A stretch of DNA of 64,000 bases, from contig OX637393.1 of assembly GCA_951799425.1 (NCBI GenBank), forward strand, positions 5,723,744-5,787,743, written 5' to 3'. The position numbers were made by a program, and so were the translations under genes. The notes beneath the pieces were generated by a model that was not told the origin of the DNA, did not search any database, and worked only from the letters and a program-made list of their open reading frames with translations. Every line of letters begins with the position of its first letter. The first letter of the stretch is position 1. Positions 21,651 through 32,293 of this stretch are shown one piece after another. The stretch is from Ilex aquifolium. Lineage: Eukaryota > Streptophyta > Magnoliopsida > Aquifoliales > Aquifoliaceae.

Positions 21651-23760
21651 ATGGAGTCATCTCCAGAAGAAGTAGCAGTAAATTTTGGAAATCCACTGAT
21701 AGTGCCTAGTGTCCAAGAGCTGGCTAAACAGCCCATCACCCAGATCCCACCTCGGTACGTTCGCCGAGATGATCGGGAACCTCCTCTGATCATATCCACC
21801 GGGGTGTGGATGCCGTCGGTACCCATCATCGATCGAATTCTGAACTGGAGAGGCTTCACTCAGCTTGTAGAGAATGGGGGTTTTTTCCAGGTTAGCTTTC
21901 TGTCATCATTTGTGATATTGCCAAACACAGTCTCAACTCAAACATTGGTATTTAATACGTGAGTAATGCCACTTGGACTGAGTTGATCTGGGCATTTAAT
22001 TTATTACTATTATTAATTTAATTATAAGTTTATATTAATTTATTTTGACTATTGAACTGATAATAAATTCGATCCGAATAATGGGGCGCTCTGGTAGGTT
22101 TACCTTCATACCTAGTTATACTATGCCTTGTTTTGGATTTTGATGCAGTGTTGTTGAAAGATTGTTAGTATTAGCTTTAGAGATGTAATTTTAAGGGTCA
22201 TCCACGGGCCGGCCAGACCCACGAGTTAACGGTCCGACCGTTCTGTCAATACGTCAACAGACTGTGTCGACCCGGTCTAAAAAGGTTGGCCGATGATTTC
22301 GCCCAGATGGACATTCGCATACTACCCAAATGGGCCTTAATGGGTCATATTCAAATTCAGGAGGTGTTTGTGAGCCAAATAGTCTGGCAGGATGGGTAGG
22401 ACCTTAGGCTCACTTGCAGCTACTCAAAAAAGATATGCTCGAATGCTTTTGAGTCTGATATTTCTATACCGAATTGAATGCATGTGAAAAGGATGAACAA
22501 ACTGATAGCAATAGTCTATTACGTGAATAGAGGTATACCACACACATTAGTCCCCAAAAGGGCAAGAAGTGCACTTTTTTCTTTATTTTACCCATTAGTT
22601 AAGGCATATGCTTCTCATTGTTCAGGCTTATGACTTACCTCATGCTCCCCGATTCTAAAGGAGAGAATAAATGCACTATTTCTCAGTGCACTTTCATCGG
22701 TCGCTCACACACTTCTTACAAACAGATACTATTTAGTGTAAGAATTTATTCTTCCTTTCTCTCGTTGGATTGGGAGTGCTATGCAAATGCTAAGCCAATA
22801 AAATGAGATTCTATGAATCTTTCTTTGTGACGTTTAGAAAGACCCCTTCCCAAGGTGTTTGTGAGCCAAATAGTCTGGCACATGGGTCGGACCTCTAGCT
22901 AGCCCGACATTCGGGGCTGAATGGCCTATCCAGAATAGCCCATCTAGCCAAGACTGAAAAGTTTGGTTGCTAGCGTTTATGTAAATTCCTACATGTTTTA
23001 GGTCCCTATATTTATAATAATTCTGATGAAAAGAAAAGACTTAAAAAAGTTATTGATCAGATGTACGAATCCTGCATGATCATTGTCACACTTGACCCTG
23101 GAAATGGACAAGAAACAGATCAATTTGATTCGATTTGCAACCTTTATAATTTAAGAGTTCTATTAAACCTTAATTGCTAAGCTCATCCAACCAATTTGAT
23201 TTATTTTAGAAGGGTCGTTCCCTACTTCTTGTTTGTGTCTAAATGACAATAGGGACGTACTAGTTGAAAATTATGCATTTTGGGTTTTCTTTTATGGCAC
23301 AGTGTATGAATAGAAGCTTTACATGCATTGAAAAATTATATCAAAATATTATTTGGACCAAATTTAATAACATAATCGGCTGATGTAATAACAGCAGTTA
23401 TAGGATTGACAATGCATTCTATTGAACATTGGGTCCCCTGCTAATGTAACAAAGAATGAATTAGATTAACAAATTGGGTCAAAAAATTTAGAGTTTTTTC
23501 TGGTTTGTTATGCAGGTTATAAACCATGGAGTGAGCGCTTCACTGTTACAGGACTTGAAGAGAGAGATTGTTAATTTCTTCCAACAACCTTTGGAAGAAA
23601 AAAAGAAGCTATGGCAACAACCAGACAACCAGGAAGGGTTTGGCCAGCTCTTTGTTGTATCAGAGCAGCAGAAGCTTGATTGGTCAGACATGTTCTTCAT
23701 AACCACCCTTCCGCCCACTCTAAGGAAGACCCAATTTTTTGAAAATTTACCTCCAAAGCT

Positions 23761-23794
<34 letters not shown>

Positions 23795-25147
23795 AGTATG
23801 ATAGACACTTGGTGGACATTGTGCCAATAATGTGGGTGTGTTTGTAGTGTTCTCTTTGAACAAAAACGGTTTTATGCAACCAGCATGGATTTGTTCAGTG
23901 ATTGAAAAACAGCTGTGACATAAACTCGCACATCTAAGCTCATATTACTCTTTCCTAATTTTGTTTAACCGATGAGCTTCATTGGTGGATAATTGGGTGC
24001 ATCTAAAGTTTGAGTTAAAGTCATTCCACCAAAGATTGAAATTGCCAAAGGAAATTGTTTTATTATAGATGATGTGATTTCAGCTTCATGGTAAATTGCA
24101 GAGAGACAATGGAAGCTTACTCAATAGAAGTGAAAAAGCTAGCCATGACCATCTTGAGGCAAATGGCTAAGGCTCTAAAGATGGATGATGAGGAGATCAC
24201 AGAACTATTCACTGATGGGGTCCAAACAATGAGAATGAATTACTATCCTCCATGCCCACAGCCAGATATGGCCATTGGCATCATTCCTCACTCTGATGCA
24301 GATGCCCTAACAATTCTCTTTCAGCTCAATGAAACTGAGGGTCTCCAGATTAGGAAAGATGGGAAATGGGTGCCTATAAAACCACTTCCAAATGCTTTTG
24401 TAGTCAACATTGGTGACATTATGGAGGTAGCTTGAATATAGCTTGAAATTAGGAGTGAAATCAGGCAGAGTCGGTCCTAACCCAATCCGAAATGTTAGTG
24501 TTTGAATAGTAATTTTTGATCCTTGGGTAAATTTTGGACAAAAAAAAAAAGCAAAAGAATAACTAAATTTGGGCAATACTCGGATTGAGTGGTCAAGTTT
24601 TTCAGACCCAACCCGAATAAGCAAAAATCAGGTTTAATTAGAATTTGGCAATACTTGAATTAAGATGAAAGTTTTTTCGATACCCAACCAGAATGAGTGG
24701 AATTGGGTTTATTTGAAATTGGGTAATACTCATATTGAGGTAATGGACTTTTGAGACTTAACCAAAATAAGTTGAAACGGGCATAACTGGGATTGAATCC
24801 GAATTCAAATCCGAGTTGTGAAACCCGAGAATCGGACTTTGTATTCCTATAGTGTGATCAAAGTAGATATTTGATAACATGAAATTTGTCCTGTGCCTTG
24901 ACAGATTGTGAGCAATGGTGTGTATAGGAGCATTGAGCACAGAGCAACAGTGAACTCAACCAAAGAGAGGCTCTCCATTGCAACATTCTACAGCTCCAAC
25001 CTACACTCACAACTGGGGCCTGCACATAGCCTTATTGGACCCCATCATCCTGCAGTTTTTCGACAAGTCCCCACTGAAGAGTATTTCAAGGAATTTTTTG
25101 CAAGAAAACTTGATGGTAAGTCATACCTTGATTTCATGAGAATATGA
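21651..25147 (+). CDS. Gene C: SRG1-like dioxygenase, frame open but exon 1 altered
   Basis: Exons: 21651-21890, 23516-23763, 24102-24426 and 24905-25147, with GT/AG borders, phases 0, 2, 0, and 351 aa. Exons 2-4 are clean and keep the [14 protein letters not shown] (H226, D228), SIEHR (H283) and R293-L-S295 motifs. Exon 1 starts [10 protein letters not shown]. Compared with C', it lacks 28 bases after the VPIID motif. Both copies also have one T too many just before the donor (six instead of five). The two changes together restore the frame. About 17 residues before the GFFQ end are therefore read in another frame, and the conserved 'LQSL...[12 protein letters not shown]' segment is gone. 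Whether the product folds is doubtful. It differs more from A and B than they do from each other. A (CT)n run follows the exon 2 donor. Confidence 0.8.
23764..23794 (+). repeat. (CT)n microsatellite directly at the exon 2 donor of gene C
   Basis: About 30 bp of CT dinucleotides begin at the GT of the 5' splice site, making the donor AG|GTCTCT, a weak match to the plant consensus. C' has the same arrangement from 56,138. Confidence 0.85.
24452..24830. repeat. hAT-like relic in intron 3 of gene C
   Basis: Repeated words such as 'gggcaatactcggattgag', 'cccaacccgaataag' and 'gaaacccgag' resemble the interior of the element at 21,010-21,532. No ends or target duplications can be defined. The copy in unit 2 is at about 56,826-57,204. 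Confidence 0.35.
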
Positions 25148-27311
25148 GTTGGGAGGGTGACAATAGTTTGAGAAAGAGGCCAGCTTTCCTAGTTGGAGAT
25201 ATAAATTTGGGTAAATCCCATTTTGCCCCATGAAAGATATAAAAAATTTTAATTTGTCCCCCGAATGATTTATTTTTTCACATTATCCCCTCAAAGAAAT
25301 AAAAACGTTGTAATGTGGTTTACCGTCTTATTTCTGTTTGGTTGTCTGTCTGTTTTGTGATTGCTGATTGAAAATTTGTTTTGAAGAGGCAAATTTCTGA
25401 ATCCAAATAGATGACGTATTGTAGGGTCGGATTAGTTATACGAGTTGCAAAGAAAGCCAATATACAAATAAGAAAAAGGAATTCAATATGGGAATATAGA
25501 ACAAATCTATTACAAATAGATGTCTAATGTGTTAATCTTCATGGCAGCCTGTTCATATAAATGTTATACGATGCGATTTTTGGGTTGCTAGAATATGATA
25601 ACAAGGCCAAATTTGGAATGTTTAGTGCAAAATCTACAATACGATTTAGTGCGATTTTTGGAATATTTTTTACTTATTAAGTCTATTTCTTAAGTTCATG
25701 TAACATTACCCAAAAAAAAAAAAAAAAAAATTTATGTAGATGGTGTTCATTATTGTTTGTAAAAAAATTTCCTATCGAAAAGTAAAATTTGGTATCCTAT
25801 CAATAAGTAAAAAATACTTTAAAACGTAGTAAAATTTACTCCAAAAAAAATTGATAAGTGAACCCAAAAAGTATATTCATCTCAAAAATAAATAAATTTC
25901 ATCAAAAATATCATATAAATACTAAAAAAAGAATAATGTTGTGGACACCACCTTTGTGCACCACCTCTCTTACACCACCTAATGTGGTACAATTAGAGCT
26001 GATGATGCACAAATTGGTTTTGCGCAAAATCAACAGTCGAGTATATGAAGAAATGTAATTAATGAGTAGTAAATAGGCAATTAATGGCAAAACAGTAAAT
26101 AATAGCAAACACACAAAGATTTACAATGGTTCGGTTCGGGTGACCTACTCCACTATCAGGAACAGCAACGGTGGTCGGAGGTGTTTTATTAATGAATAAT
26201 GTGACCGGGAGACTAACTCCGGGTGTATTACAATGCTTGGGAGAGAGAGAGACAATGTGTGTATAGAGATGTGTGAGGTCTCAAGGTCATGGGGTGATGT
26301 CCAGCTCTCTCTCTTTGTGGAGAGAACTTACATTATATAGGTTTAGTAAGGCGGTGACGTGAGGGAGAGTACTTCTATTATTTTGGTAAGTACAATCTTG
26401 GTAGGATTAGATCTCCGTATCCCGATATTCTTTCCCTCGTGCTCCTATTCCGTTGGAGGAGTGTCCTAGGCTGTTGAACTTTGGGTTGGAGAGGTTCCAA
26501 TGGTGCTGAGGAGGAGAAAAAGGAGAACGAAGGAGAGCAGGGGGCCAGCCCATGGGCGGCGTCCCTTGGGAGGCCCTATGGGCGGCGCCCCCTTGGTTAT
26601 CTGGGGGTTGCCTCTTGGTTTCTTCTGTGATTTGGACTTCCTCTTTATGGGTCGACCTAGCTTCAGTTGAGCTTTTCTTCAGGCTTTTTCGGTTTATTTA
26701 AATTGGGCTTGGCCCAGATAAATCCGGACTCATCAAGAGTCATCGGATATTTAATAAACTATGTGAGACATATTAATTTAATTATCTATATTGACGTGAT
26801 GCATAAAAATAATATAAAAAAAATGTCGTCTGTAGCATTTTTACTTTTAAAAAAAATGATAAATGATACGGGACCCATTTTTTTTGGATGCCGTATTCAA
26901 ATTCTTATTGATTTTCAAGTCCCAAACACAGTCAAATGAAATCTCAAACGTGGCCTAGTGGGTAGGTATGACGGTGGAAGATTTTGTTGCCGGGCAGTCC
27001 TTGATGCTCTTGTTTTATAACAAGAAATCGTCCACTCCTCCTATGATTCATTTAAAGTACGTGTCATTCTAAGTCAGGTCTTATTTAGGTTAGTGGTATT
27101 TCCTTTTTCATGTTACAGACTTTATCATTCTAAATCATGTCATATTTGGGCCACAAGAGTAGGAGGGATGAAGAGAAGCTCAGCCACGGATCTCATCTAA
27201 GGATAAGATTATCAATGCTACGTCACCGGTTTCTAGAAGACCACACATGCCTAAGGAAACATTGGCTCAACGGCTCAATATTTTCCCCAAAATCCTAACT
27301 AACAAGGGACC
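25148..27311. other. Downstream flank of gene C, no gene seen
   Basis: It contains an AT-rich stretch with an 18 bp A-run near 25,712 and the solo LTR at 26,000-26,735. The part from 25,203 to 25,330 (cccattttgccccatgaaag and similar) looks like a fragment of an inverted-repeat element. From 26,936 to 27,311 I see no recognisable feature. Confidence 0.6.
26000..26735 (+). mobile_element. Solo LTR between gene C and the nested elements
   Basis: 736 bp bounded by TGATGA ... TCATCA, with near-identical 5 bp flanks AGAGC (25,995-25,999) and AGAGT (26,736-26,740). It includes a TATA-like cattatatagg and a GC-rich 'gggcggcg' block of short direct repeats. The unit 2 copy (58,372-59,141, 770 bp) has an extra repeat of the GC-rich block. 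The family could not be settled; the length and termini fit copia or gypsy. No internal region remains. Confidence 0.65.
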
Positions 27312-27818
27312 ATCCCATGTAGAAGTGTCTATGGGCTGGGCCTGGCCGAGTCAGCCCGCAAAATTTTTTTTGGACCGAGTTTAGGTAGTGTAGGTTCAAA
27401 CTCTTACCCAAATGAGTTATTGTGCAGACCGGATCAGGCTAGACTTCAGATAGGGGTAGGCTACTTGCAACTAGGGCTGTTAGTCGAACGAGCTCGAGCC
27501 GAACTTGAAAAGCTTATTTCTTAATCGAGCCTAGAAAATTGTTCAAGTTTGACTTGTTTAGGCCCCGTTTGGTAACCTGATGTTTTCGTTTTTTTTTATT
27601 TTTGTTTTCATTTTATGGCCTAAAAAAAAATAAAAACATGTTTGGTGAATGTTTTTATTTTTTTTTTAATTGCTCTGTTTCAAAAACAAGGCTCAAATAT
27701 AGAAACATCCAAAATGATGTTTTTGAAAACATCCAAAAAATAAACACGCGCGAGTCCATTTATTGAGGTCTGGGCTTCGATCTTCCTTAACAACAAAATA
27801 TGAATTTTTTTTCTTGAG

Positions 27819-27827
27819 TATATAAAG
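27819..27827 (+). promoter_or_regulatory. TATA box with pyrimidine patch inside the inner element
   Basis: TATATAAAG is followed by a CT-rich leader (27,832-27,877), then a purine-rich stretch and an ATG at 27,930. This is the layout of a plant core promoter. A 15 bp perfect inverted repeat (CTTCGATCTTCCTTA at 27,775-27,789, its complement at 27,877-27,891) encloses it. The copy in unit 2 has its TATA at 60,225-60,233. Confidence 0.5.
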
Positions 27828-28004
27828 AGGCATCTCTCTTTCACATCTCAGATCTCTGTTGTCTCTCTCTCTCTGCTAAGGAAGATCGAAGACGAAGAGA
27901 AGACGACGAGAAGCCGAAGCCATACGAAGATGAATCCAGACGCCATCTCTCCCCCCCTTTCTCCATCTATCGCTCTCACTCTCTCTCTCAACCTTCTTTA
28001 TTTT

Positions 28005-28640
28005 AGTGGTGGTGATGGATTTTGGGGAGTGGTGGTGGGTTTCGCTAGTGGTGGTGGGGTTGGTTGGTGGTGGTGGTGGGTTTGGGTGGTGGTGGGTTGG
28101 TTGGTGGTGGTGGGTTTTCGGGGATGGGGGTGGGTTGGATGGCTGTGGATTTCGGGGATGGGGTGGGGTTGGGTGGCTGTGGGTTTCGGGGTTGGGGGTG
28201 GGTTGGGTGGTTGTCGGTTTCGGGGATGGGGATGGGGGTGGGGGTGGGGTGGGGTGGGGTGGGGGTGGGTTGGGTGGCTGTGGGTTTCAGATGATGGGGA
28301 TGGGTTGGGTGGCTATGGGTTTCAGCCGATTAGGGTGGATTTCAGGGGGTGGTTGGTTTTCGGTGGTGGTGGGTGGCTGGTTTTCGGGGATGGGGTGGTG
28401 GTGGGTGGTTGTGGGTTTCGAGGTTGGGGGTGGGTTGGGTGGTTGTGGGTTTCGGGGTTGGGGGTGGGGGTGGGTTGCGTGGTTGTGGGTTTCGGGGATG
28501 GGGGTAGGGGAGGGTTTCAGCCGATTGGGGTGGATTTCAGTGGGTGGCTGATTTTCGGTGGTGGCTGGGTGGCTAGTTTTCGGTGGTAGTGGGTGGCTGG
28601 TGGTTGTCTGTTGGTGGTTGGCGGAGGTGTTGGGTGGTAA
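28005..28640 (+). repeat. G-rich minisatellite inside the inner element
   Basis: Tandem, imperfect units of roughly 33-40 bp built on words such as gggtgggttgggtggctgtg and tttcggggatgggg. Many runs of three to five G are spaced a few bases apart, so the plus strand is a dense candidate for G-quadruplexes. It can be read from ATG 27,930 as a Gly/Trp/Val-rich frame of 219 codons, but in unit 2 the same frame is 119 codons because the repeat number differs. A protein role is therefore doubtful. Confidence 0.85.
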
Positions 28641-29656
28641 AATTTTGGAATAATACCAAACATATTTTTTATTTTTGTTTGTAAAACATGTTTTATATTT
28701 TTAATTTTTATCACAAAAAAAAAAAAAATTTTTGTTTTATTTTTTTTCATGAAAAAAAACATAAAAACAAAAACGTTACCAAACGCACCCTTAGGAAACG
28801 AACCGAGCTTGAACGAGCCCAAAACAAGTTGAGCCCGAGTCGAGTCCGAGTATTTGCACATAAACGAGTCGAACCTATCGAGTTTGAGCCGAACTTGTAG
28901 GGTTTGTTTTCTAAATAAGCCTAAAAACTTGTTCAAATTCGGGCTCATTTAGAAAACGAACTAAGCTTGAATGAGCCAAACCGAGCCAAATCTGAATAGC
29001 TCAGTTTGATTAACAACCCTACTTGCAGCCCAACTCATGAGCTTATTGGGCGGGCTTGCTGGGCAGGGCTATTCGCGAGTTTTTTTATATACAACTTTAT
29101 TTAAAAATAATGAATATTTTTGTAACTTAATATTTGTGTAAATTATATTTTTGAATCAAAATTAGAATCAAAATAAATAAAAATAAAAATAAAATAATGA
29201 ATAATTTTATTTTTGATTAGAGGGATGAACTACATCTTAATTAGGTTGACACCTACTCATTTATGTAACATTTGCATTACTCTACCTTTAAAAATTGTAT
29301 TCTTAATACATGGAAAAGAAAATAATATGTTACTTATAATATCTAAATTTTTAAAATTTTAAATTCCAATATTGAGAGATTAATTTCAAAGTTTCAAATT
29401 TAATGGTCTAAAAGTATAACTTTTTTTCAAAGGAAGGGTAGGCGAACTCTTGGGCCGAGTTTTAATGGGTTTTTTTAGCGGACTATTGGGTCAGGCCTCA
29501 GGCGAGGTAATGGATTTAGGGGCAAACTCAAGCCTTTTTTTTTTTAAAGATATTGGGTTCGGACGAACCAATTATCGGGCCTATCGAATTTTGGACTTAT
29601 TTTTTTTCAGGTCAAATAACAAGATCTGTGCGTAACCCAACCGATAGACACCCCTA

Positions 29657-30241
29657 ACCCCATGATTGTTTAAGAACTACTCTATTAGCTAGTATAAATA
29701 GACAAAACTCTTCCCTTGTAATAGAAATATGCGCAATTGCCTACTAAAAAAAGTAGTAACCATTTTCTTCCCCCATCAAGCAATACAAAACCTCCTGAAG
29801 CAAGAGATTTCATTGAAGTGGATTATCCAAGCTTTTAGCTGGTGAATCATTGTACCCTTTGTGTTCTTCATTTTATTGATATTGCTTTACTCACGTACAC
29901 TCCACACACCATATAATTTGCACATTAACACCGTCGGATAGTTATCCAACCTCCTTTTCTCATATTTCTCGATACTCCACACCATCAAATTTTAATGTAA
30001 TCTATTTATTAGTTGTATTAATAGATCGTGTCATTTTTTGAATTCGTGTCATTTTGGTTTGTGATGGATTAGTGTTAGTAAATAAGAATCGACACCCCCT
30101 GCTGATATACCCCTTATTCTATTTGCAATCAAAACACCTCCACTGCACCTAAACATCACCCCCAAGCCTCCATAAGCACCACCTACCCACAATTGCTCAT
30201 TCGCTGCACCAATGAATCACACAAGCTATCGGTCAATTGGC
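29657..30241. other. Right end of unit 1, possible LTR remnant, no gene seen
   Basis: 'agtataaatagacaaaactc' (about 29,690) is followed by a leader-like stretch and gtgttcttcattttattg, which resembles the promoter and transcript start of a plant copia LTR. No ends or target duplications are visible. The sequence then runs without a break into the next unit. The copy in unit 2 is at 62,052-62,636. Confidence 0.35.
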
Positions 30242-30295
30242 TGGCCAAGCAAAAGCTCCACCTAACCACGTTGCACCTATAAAAAATTAATTGTA

Positions 30296-31124
30296 GGATA
30301 AATTACGCTTTGATTCCTTTAACTATGGACTCAATTTTTCCATGCTCCTTGAACTATTAAATTTTTTATATTATTCCCTCAACTACTTGAATTATTTCAC
30401 ATAGCTTTAAATACAAACAATCGTTATCTTTTTGGGATGAAAATTTCCAATTTTTTGGGGGCAAAGTGAAAAAAATTCACAATTTAGGGGTAAAATAAAA
30501 TTATTTTTTGTCAAATTTATTATGAATGTTTATAATTAGGGCAACATCTTAGAGTGTCATGCCAAGGCGATAGGTGTGTCGCAGTCACGCATTTGAGCAA
30601 GAGCTGTCTTCGCTATGTAAATAGAGAGCTGGAATAACTGTCAGACCCTCAACAAAAGAATGGATTAAGGTAATAGAAGGAGACCCTAGGATTCGGAATT
30701 GAAAAAAGTGGTTGAAATTAATCACATACTTTAAGGGGTAATGTAATAAATATGATAATTGGGAATAGTGTGAAAAAAAAAATCATAATTGAAGGGATCA
30801 AAGTCCCAAACTTATATGTGAAGTGGACGGACAAACTATGAAGAAGAATAGGAAAGTTTTATTTAATGTGGGGATATCCTTGGTATTTAGCTATAGCTCT
30901 ATATTGATATTGATATATTTCCTTTTGAAAATCATCACTTTGACTATAATAGGATTAAATTATATTTTTACCCCTCAATTATGTTATTTTTTTCACTGTA
31001 TCCTGACAAGTTAATAATTTTTGTCCATGACCATTTGTATTTAGAACAATCCAAAATAATTCAAGTACTTGAAAGGACAATATAAAAAATGCAATAGCTC
31101 AAGGGTTAAAAGTGTAATTTTCCC
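30296..31124. repeat. Two adjacent inverted-repeat elements at the start of unit 2
   Basis: The first (about 30,296-30,811) runs from ggataaattacgctttgatt to gaagggatcaaagtccc. The second (about 30,951-31,124) runs from ggattaaattatatttttac to ttaaaagtgtaattttccc. Unit 3 has the same pair at 62,691-63,520, while unit 1 has a shortened version. They are non-coding. Confidence 0.6.
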
Positions 31125-31327
31125 ACTATAACATGTCAAATGTCATGTACCTTAATTAATTAATTTGGGTTGTTATTTTTTTTTTTGTATCTGTTAGTTA
31201 AAGATGGAGAGTCGGGCCTACTTTGTCTAAACTTTTTTCTTCGTTTCTCTCTCCTCTTATTCTTCATAACAGTAAAAGAATCTCTTGCCCTAAATTTCCA
31301 CCTAGATGGTTAGGTTATCAAAACTAA

Positions 31328-31688
31328 GATAAATTATATTTAGACCCTTTCAATTACTATCCAAATCTTATTTTGCTTTCGAGTTTCTTATTGGTCTCTT
31401 AACTATTTGAATTAGTTTTGAATTGTTTTCAAATCAAATGTCTACGTGTTTAATTTGAATGAAAAAAAATTATCCAATTGTTTAGTAAAACATAATTTTA
31501 TAATGTTTACAATTTCAGTAATATAAACCAATAATCATATTTAGAGGTAGAATACGAGAAACGTGATCGTTGAGCGGGTAATGTTAAACAAGTTAGTATA
31601 GTTAAAAATGCAATATGACAAATGTGATAATTGAGTGAAAAGTGTGAGATACTAGAAATACTTGAGGGGACTGAAAGTATAATTTCCC
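31328..31688. repeat. Inverted-repeat element, unit 2 copy of 3,236-3,591
   Basis: The ends and non-coding interior are the same as in unit 1, with scattered base differences. Confidence 0.55.
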
Positions 31689-31833
31689 ACTTTAAAGTAT
31701 TGTGGATAAAACAATGTTGACTTAATATCCATCTGCCCGAAAAAAATATTGGAGGTGATGGTTCCAAGTGGACAAATGGATCCCACAAAATTAAATAATT
31801 ATTCATCCATGTCATGTAATAATTATTAATAAT

Positions 31834-32109
31834 ATTACATTGATCAAAATTAGGGATCAAAAAGAGTGACCAAATGACAAGACGGCTGATGTGGAAGGTT
31901 AATTAGGCTCCACATCAGCCGCCATATCATTTGGTCTCTCGTTTTGATCCCTAATTTTGGTCCAATAATACTACACTGATCAAAATTAAGTACCAAAAAG
32001 AGTGACCAAATGACATGACGGTTGACGTGAAAGGTTGATTAGGCTCCACGTCAGCCGCCATGTCATTTAATCACTCTTTTTGGTTCCTAATTTTGATCAG
32101 TGTAGTATT
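31834..32109. repeat. Double-hairpin MITE upstream of gene A'
   Basis: Unit 2 copy of the paired palindromes at 3,729-4,003, with several base differences, some of which break pairing in one arm. It ends about 185 bases before the gene A' start codon. Confidence 0.7.
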
Positions 32110-32293
32110 AGTCAATAATTATTCATGTGAAATCTATTATTAGATAGTTACACCAAATATTCTTTTTGTGTGCGGATATCATTTTTTGGCATAACATGAA
32201 AATAATAAGCAGCCTACTTACCCCAAGGTGCCCTTCCATTGATGTGGTTGTTCAACAACCGTGTGTGTGTGAGAGAGAGAGAGATTGGCTTCC

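Larger units (their letters stand above)
27561..28790. mobile_element. Inner layer of the nest: Harbinger/Tourist-like element carrying a promoter-like segment
   Basis: The termini GGCCCCGTTTGGTAAC and, in reverse, GGGTGCGTTTGGTAAC are flanked by TTA on both sides (27,558-27,560 and 28,791-28,793), which is the target preference of PIF/Harbinger elements. The 1.23 kb interior has AT-rich arms, a TATA box with a CT-rich leader and an ATG, and about 620 bp of G-rich tandem repeat. No transposase is present, so it is non-autonomous. The copy in unit 2 is at 59,967-61,191. Confidence 0.75.
27472..29021. mobile_element. Middle layer of the nest: hAT-type element
   Basis: The terminal repeats are TAGGGCTGTTAGTCGAAC and, in reverse, TAGGGTTGTTAATCAAAC. 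The 8 bp flanks CTTGCAAC (27,464-27,471) and CTTGCAGC (29,022-29,029) differ at one base. Without its own insertion it is about 320 bp. A decayed relative lies in intron 2 of gene A. The copy in unit 2 is at 59,878-61,422. Confidence 0.82.
27320..29656. mobile_element. Outer layer of a three-deep transposon nest: hAT-type element
   Basis: The terminal repeats are TAGAAGTGTCTATGGGCTGGG on the left and, in reverse, TAGGGGTGTCTATCGGTTGGG on the right. The flanking 8 bp ATCCCATG (27,312-27,319) and ACCCCATG (29,657-29,664) differ at one base, as expected for an ageing hAT target duplication. Without the inner insertions it is about 790 bp, the size of its relative at 19,323-20,075, and the right arm matches that element in opposite orientation. 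It is non-coding. The copy in unit 2 is at 59,726-62,051. Confidence 0.82.
2428..30241. repeat. Tandem segmental duplication, unit 1 (27.8 kb)
   Basis: From the base after the copia LTR, the sequence runs collinear with 30,242-62,636: the same genes A, B and C, the same transposon relics and the same order and orientation. The phase of the unit is arbitrary because the true breakpoints cannot be seen; I used the copia insertion point as a marker. From the start codon of gene A onward, differences from unit 2 are sparse (roughly 0.5% in the stretches compared by eye). Between 2,428 and about 4,200 they are several percent, plus about 250 bp of net deletion in this unit. Confidence 0.97.

Noticed and set aside
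26936-26990. 'gtggcctagtgggtagg', which resembles a Pol III A box
   Set aside because: No B box follows within 100 bases and there is no A-tail or target duplication.
27930-28589. A 219-codon Gly/Trp/Val-rich open frame, which could be read as a secreted glycine-rich or GW/WG (Argonaute-hook-like) protein
   Set aside because: The frame follows a G-rich minisatellite that is also open in overlapping frames, and its length falls to 119 codons in unit 2. GW dipeptides are forced by GGGTGG-type repeats. I kept only the first part as a possible captured 5' end.
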